Below, piece by piece: positions 21,229 through 31,894 of a stretch of 64,000 nucleotides of DNA. Within the stretch, counting starts at the first letter, position 1; each line of letters opens with the position of its first letter. Below the pieces are notes generated by a model. That model had not been told where the DNA came from. It worked only from the letters and a program-made list of their open reading frames with translations, and did not search any database. The position numbers were made by a program, and so were the translations under genes. This stretch comes from Dipteris shenzhenensis (taxonomy: Eukaryota > Polypodiophyta > Polypodiopsida > Gleicheniales): NCBI GenBank assembly GCA_047967505.1, contig CM106539.1; one strand, written 5' to 3'.

Positions 21229-24211
21229 CCAGCACCAATGGTGTCCCTCTTGAGGATAAGGACCTCAGACCTATGCCCCCGCATTTCAAGAATTACATCA
21301 TAGAGGAATGGGGCATAGCTTATGAAAAGGCCAAATGAACAAACGAGGCTAATGAAAAAGTCACTTTTGAAGGCCCGACAAAAGTAAAGGAGATAAATTT
21401 AGCCCAAACAGGGGATGACCCACAACTAGTCTACATAGGAGCTAACCTTACGACCATGGAGGAAGAGGAGCTCATAGCCCTCTTACGTGAGTACAAGGAT
21501 TGTTTTGCCTAGTAGTACACTGATATGAAAGGTGTACCTCCTGAGGTGGTGTCCCACACAATTCCATTCAAAGAAGGGGCCCAGCCAAGGCAACAACATT
21601 CATACCCCATGAACCCAAAGTACTCCTCTATTGTCAAAGAAGAGCTTCAAAAGCTGATTGATGTTGGATTCATTTACGAAATTGAGCACACCGATTGGGT
21701 ATCCCCAATCGTAATTGTCTTGAAAAAGAATGGCAAGATTAGAGTTTGTGTTGACCTCAAAAAGGTCAATGCAGTCACACGACGTGACCACTACCCCTTA
21801 TCGTATACAAAACATGTGCTCAAATGGGTGGCCTACAAACAAGCTTATAGTTTCTTGGATAGTTTCTCTGGGTACAACCAAGTTAGCATCGACCCAACAA
21901 ACCAAGATAAGACAACTTTCGCCACTGAATGGGGGGTGTTTGCACACAAGGTCGTGCCCTTTGGGCTCACCAATGCTCTAGCTACATTTCAATGGTTGAT
22001 GAGCATGACATTCAAGGAATACTTGAGGGATTTCCTTGAGGTTTTCTTGGATGACCTGTGCATCCATTCTATCTGGAAAGAACACCTAGAATGTTTAAGG
22101 AAGAATTTTGACAAGTGTCGCCTATACAAGATATCCTTGAATATCCTCAAATGTCAATTTTTGGTTCATCATGGGGTCATCCCAGGCCACATTGTGTCTG
22201 AAAATGGAATATCCACAAACAAAGGCAAGGTCAAATTGATCTTGGACCTTCCATCCCCACAAAACTTCAAAGGTGTCCAGCGCTTTATGGGACACGTGGG
22301 GTATTACAAGAGTTTATAAAAGATTATGCTAAACTGACATGACCGCTCTATAGACTCTTAACTGAGTTCAAATGGATCGAAGAATGCCATACTTCCTATG
22401 ACATTTCAAAGGACACACTAGCAAAAGCTCCCATACTCCGCACGCCAAACTGGAACCTCCCATTCCATGTCCATATAGACGCTTCCAAGTTTGCAATCAG
22501 TTGTGTGCTAGCTTAGCCAGGGGAATGCAATTTAGACTACCCCATCACCTTTGCCAGTCGGCAGCTTAACGAAGCAGAAATCAATTATATCACCACTGAG
22601 CGAGAAGGGCTAGGTATGGTCCATGCTATGAAGAAATTTTGGTAGTACCTCCTAGCCAACAAATTTGTGTTCTACGTGGACCACCAAGCACTCTTATATC
22701 TGCTCAACAAGCCTTGTGCATCAGGATGAATTACAAGGTGGATGCTTATCCTCCTTGAATTTGATTTCATTGTTGTTGTTACCAAAGGAGCCAAGAACAT
22801 TTTGGCAGTCCATGTATCCCATGTGCCGAATGGTGAACCTCCTATAGGTGTAGATGATAAGCTAGTCCATGCCCCACTTTTTAGCCAATGGATTCCCTAT
22901 AAACCCTTCCTTGCTAATGGACCAAGCATGGAAACTCATGAGGGATGCAACTCCCTACCAACTAATTGATGGCCAACTTTATAAGCAAAAGAAGGATGGG
23001 ATCCTTCGCCCTGTGTCCAAGAATATGAATTTCTAAGTGTCCTAGAGTCTATGCACTTAGGGATGGTCGGAGGACACTATGTAGGCGACACAACTGCATG
23101 AAAAGTCATGCAGACAGGCTTATGGTGGCCAACCCTCTTCGGAGATGCCACTGAATATAAAAAATAATGCGATGAATGCCAACGCACAACAATCCCCCGA
23201 AACCACGATCACATGCCCCTACATCCCATTTTGGTAATGCAATCCTTTGAAAAGTGGGGCATCAAATTTTGTAGGGCCCATCAGTCCTGCTGCCAAACAC
23301 ACGCAAGCCTGCTATGTCCTCATTGCCACTTGCAATCATACAAAGTGGGCGAAACTTAGGGCAACCCAAAAAGTTGATGCAAGAACCATGGCCAAGTTCT
23401 TGTACAGACAAATCTTTTCATTTTGGTTGCCCATTGGAATTGGTTAGCGATCGAGGCTCACACTTCATCAATGAAGTTATGGCCAACCTCTTGTATGAAT
23501 TCCTGGTGTTGCACTGCAAGTCCACACCATGTTAACACTAGGCCAATGAACAGGCCGAAAGCACCAACAAAACCTTGTGTCTGATCTTAACCAAAATGGT
23601 AGAAGCTAGTAGATCAGACTGGGAACACAAGTTGACTACTACTGTGTGGGCATACAGAATAGTCTGTAAGGTGGGTATAGGGTGGACCCAGTTCCAGCTA
23701 ACTTACGGTCTAGAGACAGTAATGCCTCTAGAATTTTTAGTACCCAGCCTGTGCATAGCAGTACAAGAATGCATGGTAGACAGTGCTTTGGCCCAAAGAG
23801 TAGAGCTCTTAGAATAACTTGATTAACAATGGTTGAGAGCCTACTATGGCATGTTGATCAAAAAACGCCGATGGAAAAAGTGGTTCGATAAGAATCTAAA
23901 ATCCAAAGACCTTGAAAAGGGGACCTTGCCCTCCTGTATACTGTCAAAAATGACAAAAGAAAACTTAAATACAGGGGTCTTGGTCTGTATTGGGTGTCAG
24001 AGATCATGCCTCAGGGGACAGTGCACATCGAGACACTGGATGGTGTCGAGATGGTGGGACACATCAATGGCAGCAAACTTAAACATTATTATGGACCACT
24101 GTCTGATGACACCCTCATGCACATCCACTGCAAAGAGCAAGCAGTGCAAGACGAGAAACAATGCCAACGGCAAGCACGAGTGGATGCCGACATTTGTAAT
24201 ACTCGTTTGTG
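21229..24211 (+). pseudogene. pol: Gypsy G pol: reverse transcriptase, RNase H, integrase
   Basis: Typical Ty3/Gypsy pol. The lead-in LVYIGANLTTMEEEELIALL and the CFA..YTDMKGVPPEV box are followed by reverse transcriptase (open 21525-22319) with the catalytic box as FLDD near 22048. RNase H follows (HIDASK near 22475; FYVDHQALLYLLNKP near 22675). Then comes integrase: CDECQRT, the SDRGSHF Asp near 23450, AESTNKTL Glu near 23555, and a decayed GPY module with GYxNGSKL-like end near 24065. The last matches the better copy at 58932-59857. Many stops and frameshifts occur, several at expected Gln or Trp (21511, 22514). Style resembles Tat/Athila-type elements, an inference from motif wording only. 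Confidence 0.85.
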
Positions 24212-24236
24212 AGAACGACAACACATTGACATTCAT

Positions 24237-25208
24237 ATGGTCAATATTGTCTCCACAATGTTAGAGGAAGATTTCACCCCTCCCCTAGCAAGGCTTTGGG
24301 TGGGCTTAGATGGACAAGGCCAATACACAAAAGGACTTGCCTTGGTTGATTTTGGGGCTAGTCACAACCTAATGTCCTTTGAAGCCTGGACCCACCTAAA
24401 ACAAGTCCCATTATTTTCCACACAATCCCGCATACTAGCAGTGGATGGATCCCAATCCTCCCTAGTGGGATACACACATTTAAACATGTACCTCAATTAT
24501 CATGCCACTACTAGTAAATTCTATGTCATGATAGCAAGCATCATGCAAGAGAATGTAATCTTAGGTTGCCCATGGTTACACCACACCAGTTGTTGTCAAG
24601 TAGATTGGAAGGCCCAAACTGCAACCCTCTGCCTCCAAGATAGCAATATGCTAATACCACTTAGCCAATTGGAGGCAATTCCTGCTCTACCACCCTCTAC
24701 CCCATACTCGAACAACTTAGGGATACCTCAAGGGTTGCTTTTAAGGTCCATAATGCCTTCAACAATCACCCTTTCCCCCACAAACCAAAATGCATCCTCA
24801 TCATGGTCCTCAAATCACCATAGACCACCTCCATGTATACAGCAGAGATGGGTGCCTGTTAAACTACTTCAAGCTCAAGGCTACTACAAAGGCTCCACCT
24901 CGATCTGGGTACCCAAGACCCACCCGAACAGTCGTCACACTCAAGCTCCATCTAGGAGGATCCCAATCACATCCCCCTCTAGGATACGAATGGACCCAAC
25001 CACCAAGACCTTACCTAAAACTCGGCCTATACTTGCACCCACCACCCTCATTTGGCAACCAAAGGTATGGCTTTCGCCACCTATTCTTGCCCCTCTCCCG
25101 CTGCCACCATGTCAACATCCCCATGCCCTTGAACTTGAGAAGGTCCCCAACACTTCAACAATGCCTAGACCCTCTCCCGTTCCTCCACCCTCACCAGTTG
25201 ACATGTAG
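24237..25208 (+). pseudogene. Retropepsin-like domain with Pro-rich tail, downstream of integrase
   Basis: The open frame of 323 codons starts within 30 bp of the integrase end. Residues 35-140 follow a retroviral-type aspartic protease: LALVDFGASHNLMSFEAW (active-site box, with DFG instead of DSG or DTG), then a VILGCPWLH flap-partner strand and a DWKAQTATL end. A segment near residue 205 (VKLLQAQGYYKGS) could be a decayed G-patch, as seen after protease in some Gypsy elements. The tail is Pro/Ser-rich and overlaps an alternative frame (24790-25263). Canonical Gypsy has protease before reverse transcriptase, so this is either an unusual order or a second truncated element in the same orientation. 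The Ser-to-Phe change argues for inactivity. Confidence 0.55.
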
Positions 25209-25516
25209 CTACAAGGCCCAGAGCACCCCTCATGCTTCCCCACTCACATTATTGGCTATGTAGCACAACTCCTCTATTGACTTCATCCCCCCACATGACC
25301 CACCCTTGCTACCACTCCACCACCACCATCCAACCCACATACCCACTCCATACACACCCCCACCTCTGCCTCTCAATACTCTCTAACCCCCTAGTCAAAA
25401 TTGTAAGGAAGAATCAATCCTCATGACAAGTTATCACTTGCACAATGCACTTGATAATCTCTAGGATTAAAACTTGCATGAACATTCCTCTAACATGCTA
25501 TTGTCCCCGTTGAATA

Positions 25517-26335
25517 GTGGACTACAACATCTTTTAGGGGATGATGGACTTTGCTTGGATGGCTTCTCCTTGGGTACTTTTCTACCCCCATAGCACTGAC
25601 CTAGACCACCAGGGCTTCTATAGCATCCCCCCATTCTATTATGATTCTAGGTACCTTTATGCCTTTCAAGGGGAGCACTGTTGTGTGCTCGCTTTCGTTC
25701 GGATGTTCTGTCTCTAGTTCCATCCCGAGTCCTTCTACCGCACCTACCGTTAGGAGATTGCTTTTCATGCTTGTCATTTTTGTTGGCAGTGTCGTACATA
25801 CTTCCGACGGTATGGTACCACGTGGCACCAATTTATTGTGGGCCGCACTCCACAGCACCATGATGCTTGGAGTTATTATTTTTCCCAATGGGGCATAAAT
25901 CAGGAGCAACTCCTTGGGGATGAGTTTGATCAGTAATATCAAAGAGAAAATAATCTCATCTAACCATTGCTTCTTTTCTGGGATGAGCTAGAGCATGAGA
26001 TAGAGTAGGCGGGTGAGGAGGAGGGAAAGGATGAGGCAGAGACCCCACAGGAGTCATGTCCTTTCCATGACACCATGGAAGCATGGATAGCATCTAGACC
26101 TTAGGATGCTATTCTAGCAAACCTCCCTACCGTTCCAATGTAAAACTTTTTATTGGAGGATCAGATCGCTCAACAATGCCTTGCACAGGCTGAGAACAAC
26201 CCTTGAGACCAAGAGGACTTCGATGAAGGCCTATGGATTTTCCAGGAAACAGAGGACGATTATGATGCAGCAATCCATAATGCAATAGAGATCTTTCATG
26301 GATTGGTCCCTACTGAGAGGAAGCACCTCCATGAC
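25517..26335 (+). pseudogene. Decayed long reading frame 3' of Gypsy G protease, unknown
   Basis: One plus-strand frame (codons in phase with 26332-26334) reads as protein for about 270 codons, broken by roughly nine stops, mostly TAG and TAA. It contains FYYDSRYLYAFQGEH, FHACHFCWQCRTYFRRYGTT and DAWSYYFSQWGINQEQ. It ends in an acidic region (EEEGKDEAETPQESCP, LWIFQETEDDYDA). Shorter frames on the other strand (25601-25942) look like shadows. I recognise no family. It could be the third ORF of Gypsy G or the body of another element. The call rests on amino-acid texture and on stops lying where Gln would suit, so it is tentative. Confidence 0.4.
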
Positions 26336-28005
26336 TAGCGAGGATCATGCAGGTTGTACATGCTCTTTCTTTTTTTTCACCACGACTAGGGAGGATCATG
26401 CAGGTTGTACTTATCAGGGTTGTACTTATCAGTTATTGTCCTGCTTTCACCATCTTTTCTTTTCTTTTTTTTCTTTTCTTCTTTTCTCTCCTTTTTTCTC
26501 TCTTTTTTAGTCTTGTTTAGTGTCGTTGTAGTATGTTAGGGTGCTATACAATCAATCACACTCTAACTTAGAGATCCCAGCTTGCCTCAATAGGCTACCT
26601 TTTTTCCCTCTTTTTCTTTATTTTCATATAACTTATTTTACTTCAAAAAATAAAAAATCAAAAACACATTTTCCTTGGACCACACCGCCCCAATCTTGCC
26701 TCAAAAGGTTATCCATCTACACACACAGACTTGGGCCAGTCAGTTCACATGCACCACATGATTTTCCCCTGCTCATCATGGACTCTACATAGTCCATCCT
26801 TTTTCCACATGAATGCTAGCACGGGTTTAGCATTGTGGAGACCAAGGCTAAACAACCCAAGACAACACACAATGCCAGGTACTTGGAGGGGGGAAAGTAT
26901 ATCCCACTGAGTGCCACACTATGCACAATGTCATCGTAGTATCTTTCACTTAAAGTTTTCTTCATATCCTAAGGTTTCCATAGTTCTTAAGGTTCAAGGA
27001 AAAAGTAGAGGGTTTGATATGGCTATCTTAAGACCTCAGACTATTCCACTTAACCCTTACAAGGTTCAAAGGAATATGAGATTGTTTCTTAGTTGTAATG
27101 CATGTTTATGCATCATTCGTACATCCAACCATTACCAAATGTAAGACATCAACTTTCAGCCCAAAGATCTCAAAAAACTTAGACATTTAAATTGATTTCT
27201 CTTCTTGCATAATTTGTTTATCAAAACCATAATCACAAACATGACACTTTCCAAGCGTTTTAAGCTCTTTCTTCACTATTTTCCAAGAGTTATACATGAA
27301 ATTAATCCAAGAGCTTTCCAAAATATTTTAGAGGATATTTTCTCAGAAAACTAAAAAATTCTCCAGCACCTTGCTTAATCAACTCATCCACAAGAGATTC
27401 ACTGGTAACAAGATACTCATTTTCTAACGAAATGGTGAAAAGTTACACGATGCTCATACCCTGATGTCAAAATTTCACTCGTATGTCATTCAATTAAGTT
27501 TATCTACATAAAAACTCAGAGATTTCTTTCCAAAATAACCAATCTCCCCTTTGAATTCACTTGGAAACACTTTGCCATTCAAAAAATATGCCTAGGGTTT
27601 TCATAGCGATTTCCTTATGTATATACAAGTCAAAGTCAATCCTTGGGTCAACATGTTTTTAAATCTGTATTTTCTGTAAAAAATCATAGAAAACACAGTA
27701 AAACTAATACATTTGCCTTTTACAACTCATCCATTCAATTTCTGAAACTCAAGATATTCATTTTTCAAGTCAAAACACCCTAAAATGACTAAAAAGCCTA
27801 AAAATAGCAAGTGTTGACTAAAGTCAAACTTGGTCAAACTGTGTTTTTAGTAAGGTACAGCCTTCTCCCACTCCAAATAACTTTAAATTCAATCACTTTT
27901 GCTTCAAGGTCACCATGGAATGCATAGAATATCACAAATCACCCGAATAATGCAAAAAATAGGCTAGTGGGACCTGCGGTGGCTAAGGGGTGCAATACAA
28001 TCCAA
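26336..28005. other. Gene-free region, pyrimidine tract and purine tract
   Basis: No gene is seen. 26298-26440 has short local duplications of 'gaggatcatgcaggttgtac'. 26452-26515 is a strongly T/C-rich tract. GGAGGGGGGAAAG at about 26885-26897 could be a polypurine tract preceding a Gypsy 3' LTR, but no LTR partner was found. Confidence 0.35.
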
Positions 28006-28057
28006 CCAATGACCAATGAGGCAGCATCAATGGCTCAATTGAAGCTCAAAATATAAG
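28006..28057 (+). promoter_or_regulatory. Promoter-like CCAAT/CCAAT/TATA cluster
   Basis: Two CCAAT boxes (28006-28010 and 28013-28017) precede ATATAAG (28051-28057) by about 35 bp, and a purine-rich stretch follows. The spacing suits an RNA polymerase II promoter, perhaps in an unrecognised LTR. No downstream coding frame supports a cellular gene. Confidence 0.35.
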
Positions 28058-28060
28058 AGA

Positions 28061-28500
28061 GGATCCATGGAAGTGTATGGCTGAAGCGGAGGTGGCTGGA
28101 ATTGAAGGAAATGGAGGGGAACAGAGCAAACAGAGTGCCAATGTGGAGAGGGGGCGAAGGGGAGTTAGAGAGGGGTGCTGATGAAGAAAAGGGTGGAGGA
28201 AAAGGGGTGGAAAGGGGATGGGAATGAGGGCTAGAGAAAGGAGGAGAAGAAGGCTGGAAGAGGTCGAAATTATGATGAGGGTGAGGTTTTGGAAGTACAA
28301 AATAGAGCTAAACTGAAGGAGAAGGAAGTAGAAGGGTAGGGAAAGGTGAGAGGAAGGTGTGGGGGGAAGATGTAGGGGAGGAGGGGCCAAAATGGTGAGG
28401 TATGGAGGAGGGGGAGTAGGAGTAAAGGTTGTTGGAGTAGAGGATCAGAGAAGAAGAGGAGAGAGGCATGGAGAATAATAGATTTAGAGTTTCTTAACAG
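28061..28500 (+). repeat. Strongly purine-rich strand-asymmetric tract
   Basis: About 440 bp in which the plus strand is mostly G and A, with runs such as GGGGAGGAGGGG. The long hydrophobic frame on the minus strand (28046-28390) is a product of this base bias and I do not call it a gene. Confidence 0.7.
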
Positions 28501-30415
28501 TTCCTTAAAAGTAGGGGAGGTGTTGAGGTGGAGCTACTCTCACAGTGGACTATTTTGACCATAACTTCATGTCAGTAGTTTGGATTGCAATGAAGTAAAA
28601 ATTGAAAGTGAAATACTCTTTGAGACGCACTCAAAGGTATGGAGAACTCCATGATCTGAACTCAAATGCTCAATCAATCATCCACAAGAAAAATGTGACT
28701 AGCCCTAGTGATGCACTATGGCACAAGGTAAATCCTAAAAATCTCAACAACTATAGCTCCAATCACCAAGACATAAAAAGAAAAAGTGTAGCTCTCAACA
28801 TGATACATAGCGTGGTACAAAAATACCAATGATTAGAACTAATATGGATGGTAAAAGTCAATAAATGTGGTCAAACTAGGAGTCCAGGCCCACGTGAGCA
28901 CATAGAACCATATCCAATATCCACCAAAATGTGTCACTGCCCCTATAAACCATGAATGCTCCACATGGCCACCACAATGTGGCACTAAATAGCACCAAAC
29001 ACTCTAAAAATCCTGGCACACCTGCTAACCAAAGATACTATGGCATCCACCGATATGATCGACATGTACATCCAACATGCAAGTTGGCCACCACTGCTCC
29101 ATCCTAGCTATGCTAGGGCCTTCAACACCTGCTAAATAAAAGAAAAACCCAAAGCCAACAAGTGCACAACCTAATCACATGATGCATAAGGTCCCACTGA
29201 ACAATTGATAATGTAATGTCCAACCGTGAAGCTCCCATTGATATGTTGTGATCAATGCAAGTCGAAATGCAATGCAAACACTTAGAAAAATGATCCACAA
29301 GCAATTTGTAACTAATGCGTGCAAAAAGTGTGTGCAATACAAACATAAAAAGAGCATTTATTGGTGTAGACTCGTGATGCTAAAGAAGATAATGTCTACT
29401 TCAACTCACCATGCTCAGCAAAATGATAATGATAAGGGTATTCAAAATCTAGCCCAACTTACCACACTCAATATGTCAGATTGTCAATCCCCACCTAACT
29501 CCCGGTAGCTCATCTACCTCATTAAGGCAAGGTGGGACCTATAAAGAATCTCCAAATATGAATGATGTATCAAAAAATAAGAAAATAGTGCATGTGGATA
29601 ATAGTGAGTGCCTATGGCGTGTGTGACTTGTAGGTGATAGGTCTAATGGGGACCAAGATCACTCCCACCCCATCTCTCGTATCCAAATATGGCCTACAAG
29701 CTGCCAATCTATCGTGGTGCACAAAGAAGGTCTACAAATAAGAAATGCAAAGAAAGCCCATCCAAAAATCCACTACTATGAATGTGAGAAGGGTTTGTCG
29801 AACATGTCGTCAAAGAATGTCACTCTCTCACCTCTCAAAATACTCAGTCTCTCACGAGATAAGAACAATAAATCACTAGATTGGCTCACCATACACTCAA
29901 ACACCAACCTCTCTCAACTTACTTGTGGGGTGGAAGAACACTCAAAACCCAATGAACCTTGGAACAAATGCTCGGTAGAACTCCATGTATCCACTTGGCT
30001 ATACATTTCCTCATTACAAGCACCATTAGTAGCATCTGAACCAAGAAAGATGCAAAAACACACAAAATGCACTCAATGAAAACAAATATTTGGCAAAGTT
30101 GCTAGAGCAACTTTACACATCACAAGCATTCATGCACTTTTTGACATGCACTATGGCATCCACTCTAAGGGTTTTGTCTTTCCTAGGTATAATTTATCTT
30201 TCACCCCTCATGCGAGTTGAGTGGGGATGGGCTTCAGATCCTTGTTGAGTGGAGGGTGAGCCATCATGATCTACTATTGTGACTGAGGAGCATATGAGTG
30301 ATGCAAGCAAGAGGCAATAAATGACATCTGACATCACATAGGGGACTTGGGATGTTTTGATCTCATTTCCTATTTTTTAGTTTTTTTTGTGCACACGCTA
30401 GCATGACAACTTCTA
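28501..30415. other. Gene-free region, old Gypsy-like repeat
   Basis: No supportable gene. 29480-29700 is similar to 41030-41240 ('...tcattaaggcaaggtgggac...' and '...catctctcgtatccaaatatggcct...'), so this is a dispersed repeat. Copia B later inserted into it at 30415/35914. Its element type is not resolved. Confidence 0.4.
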
Positions 30416-30713
30416 TGTAAAGAATAAGGGAGAGAGATAGGAGACTCAAGTTCAGCTTTCTTCACAACACACAAAAGAGAGAGGACACAAGGTTGGAGGG
30501 TGAAGCCTTTCTTCACTTTTGCACACAACAATAATACAATAGAAGAGGGAAATACCCTATATGTCAACACCTAGAATACGTGGTTCATATGTGAACCCAA
30601 ACCAAAAACATACGTGGTAGTCTAACTACACCACGAGTACAACTAACATAGGCGGTGACATAAATGATAGTCATCCAGGAGATATATCGGGGGTAGAGCT
30701 TGATATCTCAACA
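30416..30713 (-). repeat. Copia B 3' LTR (antisense)
   Basis: 298 bp, TGTAAAGAATAAGGG to GATATCTCAACA on the plus strand, with two differences from 35616-35913. The sense purine tract CTTGAGGGGGAG lies at 30714-30725. Confidence 0.95.
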
Positions 30714-31882
30714 CTCCCCCTCAAGCTCAAATCCATCTCACGTACACCAAGCAAGCTCCTAAATCTGCGAAGCTTCTCGGTACCCAATGCCTTCGTAAAA
30801 ATATCAGCCACCTGCTCCTCAGTGCTGACATAGACAAGATCAATCTCACCAGCTAGAACCTTCTCTCTCACAAAGTGATAATGCACCTCAATGTGCTTCG
30901 TTCTAGCATGATAAACTGGGTTATTAGCAAGCATGATGCTGCTAATGTTGTCACAATGAATGACAACTGCTGCATGAATTGACTGTCCCATATCTGCAAG
31001 TAGCTTCCGTAACCAAGCTACCTCACATGCAGCCATTGCTGCACCCCTGTACTCAGCCTCTGTGCTCGACAAGGCAACTGTTGGCTGCTTCTTGCTGCTC
31101 CAACTGATGGCACCACTCCCAAGGGAAAACATAAAACCACTAGTAGATCTCCTGTCTGAGACACTACCAGCCCAATCAGCATCTGTGTATCCATGTACCT
31201 GTAATGCACACCCAGCTTCATAAAACAGTCCATAATGCAATGTGGACTTCACATACCGCAGTATGCACCTAGCCGCATCCAAATGTGGCTTCCTCGGTGC
31301 CTGCATAAACTGACTTACCAGCCCCACAATATAGCTCAAATCTGGTCTGGTTATAGTCATGTAAATCAAGCTACCTACTATGCGCCTGTACATAGTAATA
31401 TCTTCAAGAAGCTCACCTGTCTCTGCATTGAGCTTCACATTCTGCTCCAATGGAACAGAAATAGGCTTACAGCCTGTCATCCCATATTTGGACAGCATGT
31501 CCAAACCGTATTGCCTTTGCAATAGCCATATCCCACTCGGGGATCTAATAACCTCAATACCCAAGAAGTAACGCAGCTCTCCCAAATCCTTCATCTCAAA
31601 TTTCTGCTTCAACAGCAGCTTCACTTCATTAATGTCTGCATCACTATCACCTGTAATAATCAAGTCATCAACATAGATGACTACAAGCACAATCCCTCTG
31701 TTTGTCCTTTTCACATAAAGTGAAAAATCTGAATTGGAAATCTGAAATCCAATAGTGACAAGATATTGCCCTATCTTGTCTGACCATGCCCTCGGCGCCT
31801 GTTTTAAGCCATACAAGGCTTTGCGCAACCTGCATACAAAATCGGGGTGTGAATTATCCTCATAACCTTCTGGCTGCATCAT
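30671..31882 (-). CDS. pol: Copia B pol, C-terminal part (RT and RNase H)
   Basis: Same reading frame as the upstream part, separated only by the TAG at 31895-31897. It holds the second half of reverse transcriptase (LYGLKQAPRAW, then VIYVDDLIITG with the YVDD catalytic box) and RNase H (GYTDADWAGS, SSTEAEYRGAA, VIHCDNISS, ARTKHIEVHYHFVREK, VADIFTKALG). The frame runs across the purine tract into the 3' LTR, giving the tail GSVEISSS, and stops at TGA 30671-30673. That LTR-encoded tail recurs in families F and C. All motifs are intact. Confidence 0.95.
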   Translation of the reverse strand: MMQPEGYEDNSHPDFVCRLRKALYGLKQAPRAWSDKIGQYLVTIGFQISNSDFSLYVKRTNRGIVLVVIYVDDLIITGDSDADINEVKLLLKQKFEMKDLGELRYFLGIEVIRSPSGIWLLQRQYGLDMLSKYGMTGCKPISVPLEQNVKLNAETGELLEDITMYRRIVGSLIYMTITRPDLSYIVGLVSQFMQAPRKPHLDAARCILRYVKSTLHYGLFYEAGCALQVHGYTDADWAGSVSDRRSTSGFMFSLGSGAISWSSKKQPTVALSSTEAEYRGAAMAACEVAWLRKLLADMGQSIHAAVVIHCDNISSIMLANNPVYHARTKHIEVHYHFVREKVLAGEIDLVYVSTEEQVADIFTKALGTEKLRRFRSLLGVREMDLSLRGSVEISSSTPDISPG

Positions 31883-31894
31883 ATAATCCTCTTC

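Noticed and set aside
25601-25942. Minus-strand 113-codon frame
   Set aside because: The plus-strand frame at 25517-26335 has better protein texture, and this one appears to be its shadow.
28046-28390. Minus-strand 114-codon hydrophobic frame
   Set aside because: Its Leu/Pro/Ser/Phe content is a direct result of the purine-rich plus strand; it has no conserved motif.
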